A DNA stretch of 40,121 nt, taken from positions 1 through 40,121 of the forward strand of contig JAIVIG010000278.1 of NCBI GenBank assembly GCA_020200675.1, written 5' to 3'. Numbering within the stretch: the first letter of the stretch is position 1; every line of letters starts with the position of its first letter. This document shows, one piece after another, positions 18,259-27,027 of this stretch. Under the pieces are notes generated by a model. It did no database searches. It saw only the letters and a list, made by a program, of their open reading frames with translations, and had not been told where the DNA came from. The stretch comes from Actinomycetota bacterium. Lineage in GTDB: Bacteria; Actinomycetota; Rubrobacteria; Rubrobacterales; Rubrobacteraceae. A program made the translations under genes and the position numbers.

Positions 18259-19428
18259 ATGGCCGAGATGAAGCAACGCAGCCTCGAAGAAGTAAAGGCC
18301 CTGAGCGTTGAAGAGGCCGTGGAGATCATGCGCCAGGCCGGCATAGTCGGCGCGGGAGGCGGCGGGTTCCCGACGTACTTCAAGTACAAGAACCCCCAGC
18401 CGCACCTGATCGTCAACGCCACCGAGAGCGAGCCCGGCTACTGGGGGGACAAGCTGGTACAAAAAGAGTACCTCGAGGAGTTCCTCCAGCTTTTCGAGGC
18501 CATGAAGGCGATCTTCGGCTTGGAGCAGATTTCCTTGGGCGTGCACAAGAAGGACCGGGAGTGGTTCGCCGACTACGCCGAGCACGCCGACGACGGCGTC
18601 TTCGATATGCGCTACGTGCCGGACACGTACGCCCTGGGCGAGGAGAAGACCCTCATCAAGCATGCCACCGACTCCAGGGTGCCCCGGTTCATGGATGAGC
18701 CCGACGGCACCAGGCGCCCGGGGATGCCGCCGGACGTCGGCATCGTCGTCAATAACTCGGAGACCTTGCTCAACGTCTACAACGCGCTCTTCTTGGGCAA
18801 GCCCACCACCACGTCGTTCTTCACCGTCTACGGCGAGGAGATGGACATAAAGGTCTACGAGACGCCGATAGGGGCCTCGGTGAGCGAGGTCCTGGGGATA
18901 GCGGGGCTAGACGTCGAGAACTCTAGCCACCTCTCGGTTATAGACGGCGGGCCGTACCTGCACGATATGGCTATCGAGGAGCTGGGGACGGGTGACGACG
19001 CCTACGTGCGGCGGATGACGAACGCCCTCTTATTACTCCCCAAGGGCAGGCAAGGCAAAGAGTACGCCGGCATAAAGACCGATCCCCCCGAAGAAGGCAT
19101 CGTCTCTTTGGTCGGCAAGATCTCGGGCGTGCATCTGCCCCTGGGCGGCGGTTTATTGAAGCCGGCCACGCCGCTCGTCTCCGAGGGCGACGAAGTGGAG
19201 TACGAGCAGAAGATAGGAGAGCCCGTCGACGAGGGCTTCTCGATCGGTGTCTGGGCGAGCGCGGGGGGAGAGATATCCTCCATAGAGAACGGCATGGTCG
19301 CCATAGCCGGCGGCGCGATACCCCAGGAGCAAGCCGAAGCCGAGGCCGAACCGAGCAGCGCCGGTGGCGCCCAACCTCGGGGGGAGGCCGAACCCTTTCA
19401 GGAGGCCGGGTCCGAAACGAACAGGTAA
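18259..19428 (+). CDS. SLBB/RnfC-PduS-like flavoprotein
   Basis: A 389-residue protein related to the 51-kDa (NuoF/RnfC/PduS) family. The N-terminal domain has the glycine-rich nucleotide/FMN loop GIVGAGGGGFPTYFK, then NATESEPGYWGDKL and LGEEKTLIKHAT, followed by PDVGIVVNNSETLLNV. An SLBB domain follows (about residues 195-260). The C-terminus carries a barrel-sandwich region (LKPATPLVSEGDEVEYEQKI), the PduS order of domains. The cysteine-rich 4Fe-4S domain that PduS and RnfC place between these parts is absent. An acidic/Ala tail of about 40 residues ends the protein. It may pass electrons between NAD(P)H or another donor and the ferredoxin encoded just upstream. The substrate cannot be told from sequence. 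Confidence 0.8.
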   Translation: MAEMKQRSLEEVKALSVEEAVEIMRQAGIVGAGGGGFPTYFKYKNPQPHLIVNATESEPGYWGDKLVQKEYLEEFLQLFEAMKAIFGLEQISLGVHKKDREWFADYAEHADDGVFDMRYVPDTYALGEEKTLIKHATDSRVPRFMDEPDGTRRPGMPPDVGIVVNNSETLLNVYNALFLGKPTTTSFFTVYGEEMDIKVYETPIGASVSEVLGIAGLDVENSSHLSVIDGGPYLHDMAIEELGTGDDAYVRRMTNALLLLPKGRQGKEYAGIKTDPPEEGIVSLVGKISGVHLPLGGGLLKPATPLVSEGDEVEYEQKIGEPVDEGFSIGVWASAGGEISSIENGMVAIAGGAIPQEQAEAEAEPSSAGGAQPRGEAEPFQEAGSETNR

Positions 19429-19602
19429 GGGGCAGGCGCCGACAACAGAGAGCCGGTACGCAGCGCCCCGGCCCTCCGCATGCTCCGTGGTCTGAGCTCA
19501 AAAGCGGTGAAACTTCTTTGCTCCCGGGTTCCCTGATAGGTGAGCGGATTACGAGTGAGCCGCCGTGTCCGCGAAACATGCCTTAGCAGTAGCAAGTTGC
19601 GT

Positions 19603-20736
19603 TCAACAGGCCTTTCCGTCGCCCGCGCCGTTGGCGGCGAGTATCTGCACGAACTGCACGAGCACTTGCCGGTAGGTCTCCAGGGAATCGGCGACGACAA
19701 ACTCGCGTGGGCCGTGGTGCCCGCCTCCGATAGGACCGAACTCGACGCCGGGTACGCCGGCGCGTTGGAAGAAGACGATGTCGGAGGCGCCGTGACGCCC
19801 GACGCCGTCAGGGTTGCCGTGGAAGTGTCGTGCGGCGACCTCGCGGAGGGTCTTGACGAACGGGCTGTTTCTGGAGACGTAGGTCGGCTCGTGCGCGAAG
19901 AGCACCCGCGCCTCCGCAGGGAGGTTTATAGAGCGGATCTGGCGTGTGATCTCCTTGGGGTCCTGCTCGGGCAGGTAGCGGATGTCGAGGTCGTAGGTGC
20001 AGCGGTCCGGGACGCGGTTTATGACGTCGCCGCCGACGATCCGGGCCATGTTGATGCTCGGGTACGGGAAGAGCTCGCTCCTCTCTTTGGCGAACGGTAG
20101 CTCCTGTACGCGCTTGTAGTGCTCGTAAGCCAGAAGCACCGCGTTCTTGCCCAGCCAGGGCCTAGATCCGTGCGCGCTCTTGCCCCGCACGGTGACCCGG
20201 AGATCCAGGACCCCCTTCGCCTGCAAACCGATGTGAAAGTCCGTCGGCTCGCCGGTGATGAGGAAGTCGCCCGTGTGCCCGTTCTGGATGAGGACCTCCG
20301 CCCCCTTGGTCCCCCCGTGCTCCCTCTCCTCGTCCGGGACGATGAGAAGCTCCACCGTCGCGTCGCAGCCAGTAACGTGCAGGTCCTCGACCGCGTACAT
20401 CATCGCGGCCAGAGCGCCCTTCATGTCGTAGACGCCGCGGCCGAAGAGCTCGCCGTCTCGCTCTAGAGCCTCGAACTGCTCCTCGTCCCCGGGCACCACG
20501 TCCGCATGGCCGTGCAGCAGGATCCTGGGTTTCCCCGAACCGACCCGCACCACGAGCGAAGACATCTCGCCGTGCAGCCCCGCGCCCTTGTAACGCGCCG
20601 TCTCCAACCCCCGCGCCTCGAACCAGCCGCTGATGAAATCGATCGTGGACTCAGCCCCTCCAGGCGTGTACGACCGGTAACGGATCAGCCGCCGCGTGAG
20701 CCCGAGAACCTCGGTCCTGTTCGCCGCCAACGGCAC
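19603..20736 (-). CDS. M20-family metallopeptidase (ArgE/DapE-like)
   Basis: A 377-residue zinc hydrolase of the ArgE/DapE/CPG2 family. Metal-site segments are in order: LHGHADVVP, GRGVYDMKGALAAMM, VPDEEREHGGTKG (catalytic glutamate and ligand), TGEPTDF, and the late GGGHHGP. The dimerisation lid domain lies between residues ~180 and 290. It removes acyl groups or cleaves amide bonds; the substrate is uncertain, with acetylornithine, succinyl-diaminopimelate and peptides all possible. It faces the plus-strand flavoprotein gene tail-to-tail across 174 bases with no clear terminator. Confidence 0.9.
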   Translation of the reverse strand: MPLAANRTEVLGLTRRLIRYRSYTPGGAESTIDFISGWFEARGLETARYKGAGLHGEMSSLVVRVGSGKPRILLHGHADVVPGDEEQFEALERDGELFGRGVYDMKGALAAMMYAVEDLHVTGCDATVELLIVPDEEREHGGTKGAEVLIQNGHTGDFLITGEPTDFHIGLQAKGVLDLRVTVRGKSAHGSRPWLGKNAVLLAYEHYKRVQELPFAKERSELFPYPSINMARIVGGDVINRVPDRCTYDLDIRYLPEQDPKEITRQIRSINLPAEARVLFAHEPTYVSRNSPFVKTLREVAARHFHGNPDGVGRHGASDIVFFQRAGVPGVEFGPIGGGHHGPREFVVADSLETYRQVLVQFVQILAANGAGDGKAC

Positions 20737-20853
20737 ATACCACCAATCGTACCCGAATTAGTCTCTCGGCACTCCCGCTCGTTCCGCGGCAAACGGAAGC
20801 TACATCAGACTCACACTTCTTGTGGCCTGGAGGTAGGGGTTGGAGCTCGGAGG

Positions 20854-22140
20854 CTAGCGCTGCAAAGCGGGTTCGGACCCGAGGGCGACGGTGGCGCCCA
20901 GAGACGTCAGCTTCTCCTCGAAGCCTTCGTAGCCGCGCAGGATGTGCCTGGCGCCGTCGACGATCGTGGTGCCCTCGGCGACGAGGCCGGCCATGACGAG
21001 GGCCGCCCCGCCCCGCAGGTCCGGCGACTGGACGATGGTGCCGGAGAGCCGCTTGGGACCTTTGACGAGCGCCCGGTGGCCGCCGAAGAGGTCGATACCG
21101 GCGTCCAGGCGGTTCAGCTCCTCGGCGACCTGGAGGCGGTTCTCGTAGACGTTCTCGGTGATGATGCCGGCCCCGGAGGTCTGGGTGAGGAGGACCATCA
21201 TCTGGGCCTGAAGGTCGGTGGCGAAGCCGGGGAACGGGAGCGTCGCGACGTCCACGCTGCCGAGCGCGCCCGGGTCGTCCACCCGCACCCGGATGCCGCC
21301 CTCGACGTACGTCAGGTCTATGCCCATCTCGCGCAGCTTGGGGAGCTCCATCTTGAGGTGGTCCGGGTCCACTCCCTTGACGGTAACGTCGCCGCCGGTC
21401 GCGGCGGTCGCCATCAGGAAGGTGCCGGCCTCTACGCGGTCGCCCACCACGGAGTACTCGACGGGCGAGAGTTCGTCGACACCCTCGATGAGGATGCGGC
21501 CCGTGCCGGCGCCGTAGATGCTGGCGCCCATCAGGTTCAAAAAGTCCGCCAGGGCGACGACCTCGGGCTCGCGGGCGCCGTTCTCGATAATGGTCGTGCC
21601 CCGAGCCAGTACGGCGGCCATCATCACGTTCTCGGTCGCGGTGACGCTCGGGTACTCGAAGTTGATCTCCGCGCCCCGGAGGCCACGTGGGGCCGTGGCC
21701 TCGATGAAGCCGTGGTCCAACCCCACCTCCGCTCCCAACGCCCGCAGGCCGTCGAGGTGGAAGTTGAACTTCCTCAGACCCAAGTTGCACCCGCCCGGCG
21801 CCGAGACCTCGGCCTCCCCGAAACGGGCGACCAGCGGCCCGAGGACCACGATGCTCGCCCGCATCTGGCGCACGAGGTCGTACGGGGCCGTGTACGAATC
21901 GACGGTGGAGGCGTCGATGGAGAGGGTGTTGCCGGAGAACTCCGTCTTCGCGCCCAGACCGTCGAGGACGGCGAGCATCGTCTCCACGTCCTTTATGCGC
22001 GGAACGTTGTGGAGGACGGACCTGCCAGGAGCGAGTAGCGCAGCGGCGATCAGCTTCAGGGCCGCGTTCTTGCCACCGGAGACTTCCACCTCACCGTAGA
22101 GCCGGCTTCCTCCCTCGACGAAGAACCTCTCCATGACCAT
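20854..22140 (-). CDS. murA: UDP-N-acetylglucosamine 1-carboxyvinyltransferase
   Basis: The 428-residue enzyme of the first committed step of peptidoglycan synthesis, adding enolpyruvate from PEP to UDP-GlcNAc. Residues K24-N25 (SGGKNAAL), R94 (RQMRAS) and the catalytic cysteine C118 in PGGCNLGLRKFNFH are all present, so the fosfomycin-target cysteine is retained. Length is normal. It lies 156 bases after atpC, behind a strong hairpin, and is probably transcribed from its own promoter. CATAAT with a preceding TTG (22196-22188) is a possible extended -10. Confidence 0.97.
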   Translation of the reverse strand: MVMERFFVEGGSRLYGEVEVSGGKNAALKLIAAALLAPGRSVLHNVPRIKDVETMLAVLDGLGAKTEFSGNTLSIDASTVDSYTAPYDLVRQMRASIVVLGPLVARFGEAEVSAPGGCNLGLRKFNFHLDGLRALGAEVGLDHGFIEATAPRGLRGAEINFEYPSVTATENVMMAAVLARGTTIIENGAREPEVVALADFLNLMGASIYGAGTGRILIEGVDELSPVEYSVVGDRVEAGTFLMATAATGGDVTVKGVDPDHLKMELPKLREMGIDLTYVEGGIRVRVDDPGALGSVDVATLPFPGFATDLQAQMMVLLTQTSGAGIITENVYENRLQVAEELNRLDAGIDLFGGHRALVKGPKRLSGTIVQSPDLRGGAALVMAGLVAEGTTIVDGARHILRGYEGFEEKLTSLGATVALGSEPALQR

Positions 22141-22255
22141 CCTCCCACTGACGTACTTCTCGCTCGAACCGTCCGGACTCGTACCGGCGCATTATGCAAG
22201 ACGCACATTACAAAACGGCTACACCCGCGCAACACCTTCGCTACGCATAAGGAGG

Positions 22256-22279
22256 CCCGGGCCGCTCCCCCGGCCCGGG
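22256..22279 (-). terminator. GC-rich hairpin ending the atp operon
   Basis: Nine perfectly paired bases, CCCGGGCCG (22256-22264) with CGGCCCGGG (22271-22279), surround a six-base loop. AGGAGG (22250-22255) and CCTCCT (22285-22290) can extend the stem. It sits 18 bases past the atpC stop codon. No T-run follows, which is common for terminators in high-GC genomes. Confidence 0.65.
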
Positions 22280-22296
22280 TCTAACCTCCTACGGTC

Positions 22297-22752
22297 CTAT
22301 CCTTCGCCGTACTCGCGGGCGACGCGCACGAGATTCTCCGCAACCTGGCGGCGGCGTTCGATGTCGGCTCGTTGCCTCTCGCTATCCTCTTCGTCTTCGG
22401 AGAGCTCCGAGAGCTCGTTCTCGGCGTTCTCCACACGGCTCTCGGCCTCCTCGACATCTATCTCGTCGGGGGCAGCCGCCTCTTCGACCAGGATCTGCAC
22501 CAGGTTCTCGGAGACCTTGAAGAAGCCGTCGGAGGTTGCAAAGACGTACTTTTCGTCGTCCTGGTAAATCCTGACTTCCCTGGGCTCGACCGTGGAGACG
22601 ACTGGCGCGTGGTCCCTCTTGACCCCGATGTCACCATCGGCGATCCTCGCGACCACCAGGTCCGCCTCGCCATCGTAGATCACCTTCTCCGGCGTGATGA
22701 CCCGGCAGAAGAGCTGGCGCCCCTCTTGCTGCTGGTTCCCTTCCTCGGACAC
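22297..22752 (-). CDS. atpC: F-type ATP synthase epsilon subunit
   Basis: A 151-residue central-stalk subunit that couples rotation to catalysis and can inhibit ATP hydrolysis. The N-terminal beta-sandwich (CRVITPEKVIYDGEADLVVA, then DHAPVVSTVEPREVRIY) is typical. The C-terminal helical part is acidic (AESRVENAENELSELSEDEE). It starts one base inside the atpD stop and is the last gene of the operon. Confidence 0.93.
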   Translation of the reverse strand: MSEEGNQQQEGRQLFCRVITPEKVIYDGEADLVVARIADGDIGVKRDHAPVVSTVEPREVRIYQDDEKYVFATSDGFFKVSENLVQILVEEAAAPDEIDVEEAESRVENAENELSELSEDEEDSERQRADIERRRQVAENLVRVAREYGEG

Positions 22753-24434
22753 TATTCCTCGTCGTTCTCGGAGTTATCCCCGTTCTCGGAGTTATCCCCG
22801 TCTTCGGAGTCCTCTTCCTCCTCGTCCTCTTCTTCCTCCTCGCCGCTCATGCCTTTGGCTTTCTCGACAGCCTCGTCGATGTTGCCGACCATGTAGAAGG
22901 CCTGCTCCGGCAGATCGTCGTGCTTCCCCTCGACGATCTCCTTGAAGGAGCGGATGCAGTCCTCCAGTTCCACGAACTTGCCCTCCATACCCGTGAACTG
23001 TTGGGCCACGAAGAACGGTTGCGAGAGGAAACGCTGTATCCTGCGCGCCCGGTTGACCATGATTTTGTCTTCCTCGGAGAGCTCATCCATCCCGAGGATG
23101 TTGATGATGTCCTGCAGCTCCTTTTGGCGCTGCATGATGTGCTGCACCCCCTGGGCCACCTGGTAGTGCTCGTCTCCGACGACGCTCGGGTCCAGAATAG
23201 AGGAGTTGGAGGTCAGCGGGTCAACCGCCGGGTAGATGCCCTGCTCGGCGAGGTCTCGCGTCAGCTCCACCGTCGAGTCGAGGTGGGTGAACACGGTGAA
23301 CGGAGCCGGGTCGGTGTAGTCGTCAGCCGGGACGAAGACCGCCTGGAAGCTCGTGATCGAGCCCTGCTTCGTCGAGGTGATCCGCTCCTGAAGGAAGCCC
23401 ATCTCGGTGGCAAGCGTGGGCTGGTAGCCGACCTCGGAGGGCATCCGGCCCATGAGCGAGGAGACCTCGGTGCCGGCCTGTACGAAGCGGAAGATGTTGT
23501 CGATGAACAGGAGCACGTCTTGTTCGTCGACGTCCCGGAAGTACTCGGCCAAGGTCACCCCGGTCAGCCCCACGCGGAAGCGAGCGCCGGGTGGCTCGTT
23601 CATCTGGCCGAAGACCATCGACGTGTTCTCCATAACGCCGGCCTCATCCATCTCGGCGTAGAGTTCGGTCCCCTCGCGCGTCCGCTCGCCCACCCCAGCA
23701 AAGACGCTGGTGCCCTCATACTCGAGAGCGATGTTGTTTATGAGCTCGGTGATTACGACCGTCTTGCCGACCCCGGCCCCTCCGAAGAGGCCGACCTTGC
23801 CGCCCTTCAAGATAGGGCACATAAGGTCTATGACCTTGATGCCGGTCTGGAACACCTCCTGCGAGGTGCTCAAGTTCGTGAAGGCCGGGGCCGGGCGGTG
23901 TATGGCCCAGGTATCATCTGCGTCCTCGATCGGGCCCTTCTCGTCTATTGGCTGGCCGAGCACGTCCACCACGCGCCCGAGGACTGCCTTACCGACCGGC
24001 ACCGCGATGGGTCCTCCGGTGTCATGGACCTCCAGACCGCGACTCATGCCGTCCGTAGTGCCCATCGCGATCGCCCGCACCGTATCGTCGCCGACGATCT
24101 GCTGGACCTCCAGCGTCACCGTGTTCTCGACTCCCTCGACCTCGAACGAGGCCGTAAGCGCATTGTAGATCTCGGGGATCTCGTCCGCGTCGAAGCGGAC
24201 GTCTACCACGACCCCCTTGATCTCGATCATCTCCCCTACGCTACCCTGAGCCTCCTGCTGGGACTCTACTTGGGCCTGAGCCTGCTGCCCGCCGTCGGCC
24301 TGTCCGTCCCCTTCCCCGTCACGGGAGCCGTTCTCTACTTGTTGTCCGGAGCTCTGCTGTGCTCCCGAAGCTTGCTCGGGAGCCTCGGGATCTCTGGGAA
24401 TGCTAAAGTGCTCTCTGTTATCGCTCTCGCTCAC
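22752..24434 (-). CDS. atpD: F-type ATP synthase beta subunit with long acidic ends
   Basis: The catalytic subunit, 560 residues against the usual ~465-480. The core is complete: Walker A GGAGVGKT at 218-225, GERTREGTELYAEM, LLFIDNIFRF, and SLMGRMPSEVGYQPTL. The extra length is a 68-residue Gln/Gly/Glu-rich N-terminal extension before MIEIKGVVVDV and a ~30-residue acidic tail. That tail contains the hexapeptide SEDGDN/SENGDN/SENDEE, encoded by an 18-base tandem repeat at about 22757-22805. The long start (GTG, 24434) is supported by AGGAGG seven bases upstream; M69 has no comparable site. The tails are likely disordered surface features. Confidence 0.96.
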   Translation of the reverse strand: MSESDNREHFSIPRDPEAPEQASGAQQSSGQQVENGSRDGEGDGQADGGQQAQAQVESQQEAQGSVGEMIEIKGVVVDVRFDADEIPEIYNALTASFEVEGVENTVTLEVQQIVGDDTVRAIAMGTTDGMSRGLEVHDTGGPIAVPVGKAVLGRVVDVLGQPIDEKGPIEDADDTWAIHRPAPAFTNLSTSQEVFQTGIKVIDLMCPILKGGKVGLFGGAGVGKTVVITELINNIALEYEGTSVFAGVGERTREGTELYAEMDEAGVMENTSMVFGQMNEPPGARFRVGLTGVTLAEYFRDVDEQDVLLFIDNIFRFVQAGTEVSSLMGRMPSEVGYQPTLATEMGFLQERITSTKQGSITSFQAVFVPADDYTDPAPFTVFTHLDSTVELTRDLAEQGIYPAVDPLTSNSSILDPSVVGDEHYQVAQGVQHIMQRQKELQDIINILGMDELSEEDKIMVNRARRIQRFLSQPFFVAQQFTGMEGKFVELEDCIRSFKEIVEGKHDDLPEQAFYMVGNIDEAVEKAKGMSGEEEEEDEEEEDSEDGDNSENGDNSENDEE

Positions 24435-24456
24435 GCAAGAACCTCCTAAACTCGTT

Positions 24457-25095
24457 CTAGCCGCCGAGGGCCTCGGCGGCGGCGGCTATCTCGATGATCT
24501 CTTGGGTTATCGCGGCCTGGCGCGCCTTGTTCATCTGCTGCTTGAGATCTTCGGACATCTCGTTGGCGGCATCTGTCGCGCTCTTCATGGCCGACATCCT
24601 GGACCCGTGCTCCCCAGCCGCGCTCTCGAAGAGCGCACGGAACAGGAGCGTCTCCACGTACTTCGGCACGAGGCGCTCGAGAAGCTCCTCAGCCTCGGGA
24701 ATGAACTCGACGGGGTTGCCACCCTCCTCTTCCCCATCTTCCTCGTCCTCTTCATCCACGTTGTCCGGGGCCGCGGGCAGAAGGCGGGTGATGGTGGCCC
24801 GCTGGACGAGGGCGCTCTGAAACTGGTTGTAAACCAGGTACACCTCGTCGGCCTCTTCGTCCTCAAAAAGCCGCGTGAGATGGCGCCCGATCTCCTGAGC
24901 CTTCTCGAAACTGGGTTCGTCAGAGAACCCGGTGAACGCCTCTTCGAGGTTAATCCTCCCAAACCGGAAAAACTCCACCGCCTTACGACCGGTCACAACC
25001 TGAACGATATCCGCGTCCTGCTCCTGGCGGAACTCCATCATCTTGGCGGTGTTGTCGACAGATTGGATCTGCCGCTTCATGTCTTGAAGCGACAT
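24457..25095 (-). CDS. atpG: F-type ATP synthase gamma subunit, internal in-frame deletion
   Basis: The rotor shaft of F1. The N-terminus (MKRQIQSVDNTAKM) and the C-terminal helix (SAMKSATDAANEMSEDLKQQ, then NKARQAAITQEIIEIA) are typical. At residues 18-20 (about 25040) the sequence jumps from NTAK to MEFRQEQDADIVQVVTGRKA. Compared with E. coli gamma, about 80 residues are gone, including KAMEMVAAAKL and the SDRGLCGGLN segment, without loss of frame. Such a shaft would lack much of its coiled coil. An acidic insertion (NVDEEDEEDGEEEGGNP, near residue 130) is a separate, probably genuine, feature. It lies 22 bases before atpD. Confidence 0.88.
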   Translation of the reverse strand: MSLQDMKRQIQSVDNTAKMMEFRQEQDADIVQVVTGRKAVEFFRFGRINLEEAFTGFSDEPSFEKAQEIGRHLTRLFEDEEADEVYLVYNQFQSALVQRATITRLLPAAPDNVDEEDEEDGEEEGGNPVEFIPEAEELLERLVPKYVETLLFRALFESAAGEHGSRMSAMKSATDAANEMSEDLKQQMNKARQAAITQEIIEIAAAAEALGG

Positions 25096-25097
25096 CC

Positions 25098-26660
25098 CTA
25101 GCCCTCCTCTTCCTCTTCGCCCTCTTCCTCTTCGTCCTCTCCCGTGCCTCCGACCTCGACCACGCCGCCGCTCTCGGGCTCGTAGCCCTCGTTGAAGTTC
25201 TCGATCGCTTCCCTGAGCGCCTCTTCGTCCTCGTCGGAGAACTCTTGCGTCTCCCGGATGTTATTGAGGAGATCCTCGTGGCTGTTCTTGAGGTGTTCCC
25301 GAAACTGGCGCTGCCAGTCGACGACGTTGTCCGCGTCGATGTCGTCGAGTAGGCCGTTGGTGACCGCGAAGATCAGGCAGACCTGCTCTTCGACCGGTAT
25401 GACGTCGTGCTCGTCCTGCTGCAGCATGTTCATGGTCCGCTCGCCGCGGGCCAAAGTCTGCTGGGTGGCCTCGTCCAGATCGCTCCCGAACTGAGCGAAG
25501 CTCTGGAGCTCGAAGTACTGGGCCAGATCCAGCCTGAGCGTACCGGTAACGTCGTCCATGGCATCGATCATGGCATCGCCGCCCACCCGGCTAACGGAGT
25601 TGCCGACGTCGATGGGCGGCCGCTGGCCCGAGTTGAACATATCCGAGTCGAGGAAGATCTGGCCATCCGTGATCGAGATGAGGTTCGTCGGGATGTACGA
25701 CGAGATGTCCCCCTCCTTGGTTTCGCCGATCGGTAGCGCGGTCAAGGAACCGCCGCCGTGCTCGTCGTTCATCCGGGCCGCCCGCTCCAGGAGGCGCGAG
25801 TGCAGATAGAAGATGTCCCCCGGAAACGCCTCGCGTCCCGGCGGACGCCGCAACAGAAGCATCAACTGCCGGTAGGCATTGGCGTGCTTAGAGAGGTCGT
25901 CGTAGATGATCAGCGCGTCCTCGCCCTGCTCCATGAAGTACTCGCCGATGGCGGTCCCCGCATAGGGCGCGAGGTAGTGGAACGTCGCCTCCTCATGGGC
26001 GGGCGCGTTGACGACAACCGTGTAGTCCAACGCCCCGTGCTCCTCGAGCGTGCTCACAACCCCCGCCACGGTAGAGTCCTTCTGGGCGATGGCGACGTAG
26101 ATGCATTTCACGTTCTGGTCGCGCTGGTTGATTATGGTGTCCACGGCCAGTGTAGTCTTGCCGGTCTTGCGGTCGCCCAGGATCAGCTCGCGCTGGCCAC
26201 GCCCGATTGGGACCATCGCATCTATGGCCTTGATGCCGGTCTGCAAGGGCGTGTCGACGTCCTGACGGTGCATGACCGACGGCGCTACCTCTTCGACGGG
26301 GCGAGTCTCCTCGTACTCGATCTGTCCCTTGTCGTCCATCGGCTCCCCGACGGCGTTAATGACCCGACCCAGCACGGCGTTACCTACCGGGACGCTCATG
26401 AGATGTCCCGTGCGCCGGACGGTGCTCCCCTCTCGTATCCACCTGTCGTTACCCATGATGATAACGCCGACGTTGTCCTCTTCGAGGCTCATGGCGAGGC
26501 CCATGGTCGTCTCGCCACGGTCGTCCTCGAACTCGAGCATCTCCTGGTACATCGCGTTCGCCAGGCCATGCACCTGCGCGATCCCGTCCCCAACCTGCAA
26601 AACCTGTCCGACCTCCTCGGTACGGGCCCGGTTCTCGTAGTCAGTGATGGCACCCTTCAA
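25098..26660 (-). CDS. atpA: F-type ATP synthase alpha subunit, N-terminus fused at a deletion
   Basis: The non-catalytic nucleotide-binding subunit of F1. Recognisable sequence begins at KGAITDYENRARTEEVGQVL and is complete onward: the P-loop GDRKTGKT, IYVAIAQKDSTVAGV, LLLRRPPGREAFPGD, and SVSRVGG. The C-terminus has an acidic tail (GTGEDEEEEGEEEEEG). The usual first ~12 residues are missing because the sequence runs directly into a truncated atpH at about 26655-26668. The frame stays open upstream to 26786, but only through atpH codons. A TTG at 26660-26658 is the first plausible start and has no ribosome binding site. Translation could only come by coupling to atpH. Confidence 0.88.
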   Translation of the reverse strand: MKGAITDYENRARTEEVGQVLQVGDGIAQVHGLANAMYQEMLEFEDDRGETTMGLAMSLEEDNVGVIIMGNDRWIREGSTVRRTGHLMSVPVGNAVLGRVINAVGEPMDDKGQIEYEETRPVEEVAPSVMHRQDVDTPLQTGIKAIDAMVPIGRGQRELILGDRKTGKTTLAVDTIINQRDQNVKCIYVAIAQKDSTVAGVVSTLEEHGALDYTVVVNAPAHEEATFHYLAPYAGTAIGEYFMEQGEDALIIYDDLSKHANAYRQLMLLLRRPPGREAFPGDIFYLHSRLLERAARMNDEHGGGSLTALPIGETKEGDISSYIPTNLISITDGQIFLDSDMFNSGQRPPIDVGNSVSRVGGDAMIDAMDDVTGTLRLDLAQYFELQSFAQFGSDLDEATQQTLARGERTMNMLQQDEHDVIPVEEQVCLIFAVTNGLLDDIDADNVVDWQRQFREHLKNSHEDLLNNIRETQEFSDEDEEALREAIENFNEGYEPESGGVVEVGGTGEDEEEEGEEEEEG

Positions 26661-27024
26661 ACCGGTCGAGCATCTCGTCGGAAAGCTCCACCGCCGTAGT
26701 AAGCTCGACCTCCACTTTCCCCTGGTACTCCTCGACGAGATCTTCGTAGCGCGGTACCACATCCTCGAAGATCTCCGTGCGGCCATTGTCTATAAGGATC
26801 TTGAGGAAGTTCCTCGTCGAGGTGGTCATCTCTTCTGTCAGGGCGTCTATGGCCCGCCGCTTCTGCGACTCGGGGATGTGGGTCCCGTAGAAGAACTCCC
26901 TGAGTTCATCGCTCTCGTGGAGAACGCCCAAGAACTCTTTGAGGTTCTCCAGGGTCTCTTCGATCTCTTCGCGCTCGCGGGCGGCTTCGAAAAGTGCCTG
27001 AGCGTAGGTGGATACCGCGCTCAA
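26641..27024 (-). CDS. atpH: F-type ATP synthase delta subunit, C-terminally truncated
   Basis: The delta (OSCP-like) subunit that ties F1 to the peripheral stalk. The N-terminal helical domain is intact (STYAQALFEAAREREE, then FLKILIDNGR and the start of the beta domain VEVELTTAVELSDEMLDRF). It then ends abruptly with EGCHH at 26641. The family normally continues about 55-60 residues more, including the KVDPSLIGG segment. The stop is produced by joining to atpA in a different frame. TTG start at 27024, six bases from the atpF stop. Confidence 0.88.
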   Translation of the reverse strand: MSAVSTYAQALFEAAREREEIEETLENLKEFLGVLHESDELREFFYGTHIPESQKRRAIDALTEEMTTSTRNFLKILIDNGRTEIFEDVVPRYEDLVEEYQGKVEVELTTAVELSDEMLDRFEGCHH

Positions 27025-27027
27025 ACG

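Noticed and set aside
20506..22038. Long antisense open frame over murA and the M20 gene
   Set aside because: Arg/Val/Asp-rich shadow translation that crosses the boundary of two clear genes.
22920..24449. Long antisense open frame over atpD
   Set aside because: Shadow of the beta-subunit codons; no ribosome binding site or family resemblance.
26661..26786. An extended N-terminus of the alpha subunit
   Set aside because: These codons are the delta-subunit gene read out of frame; they have no alpha-subunit similarity.
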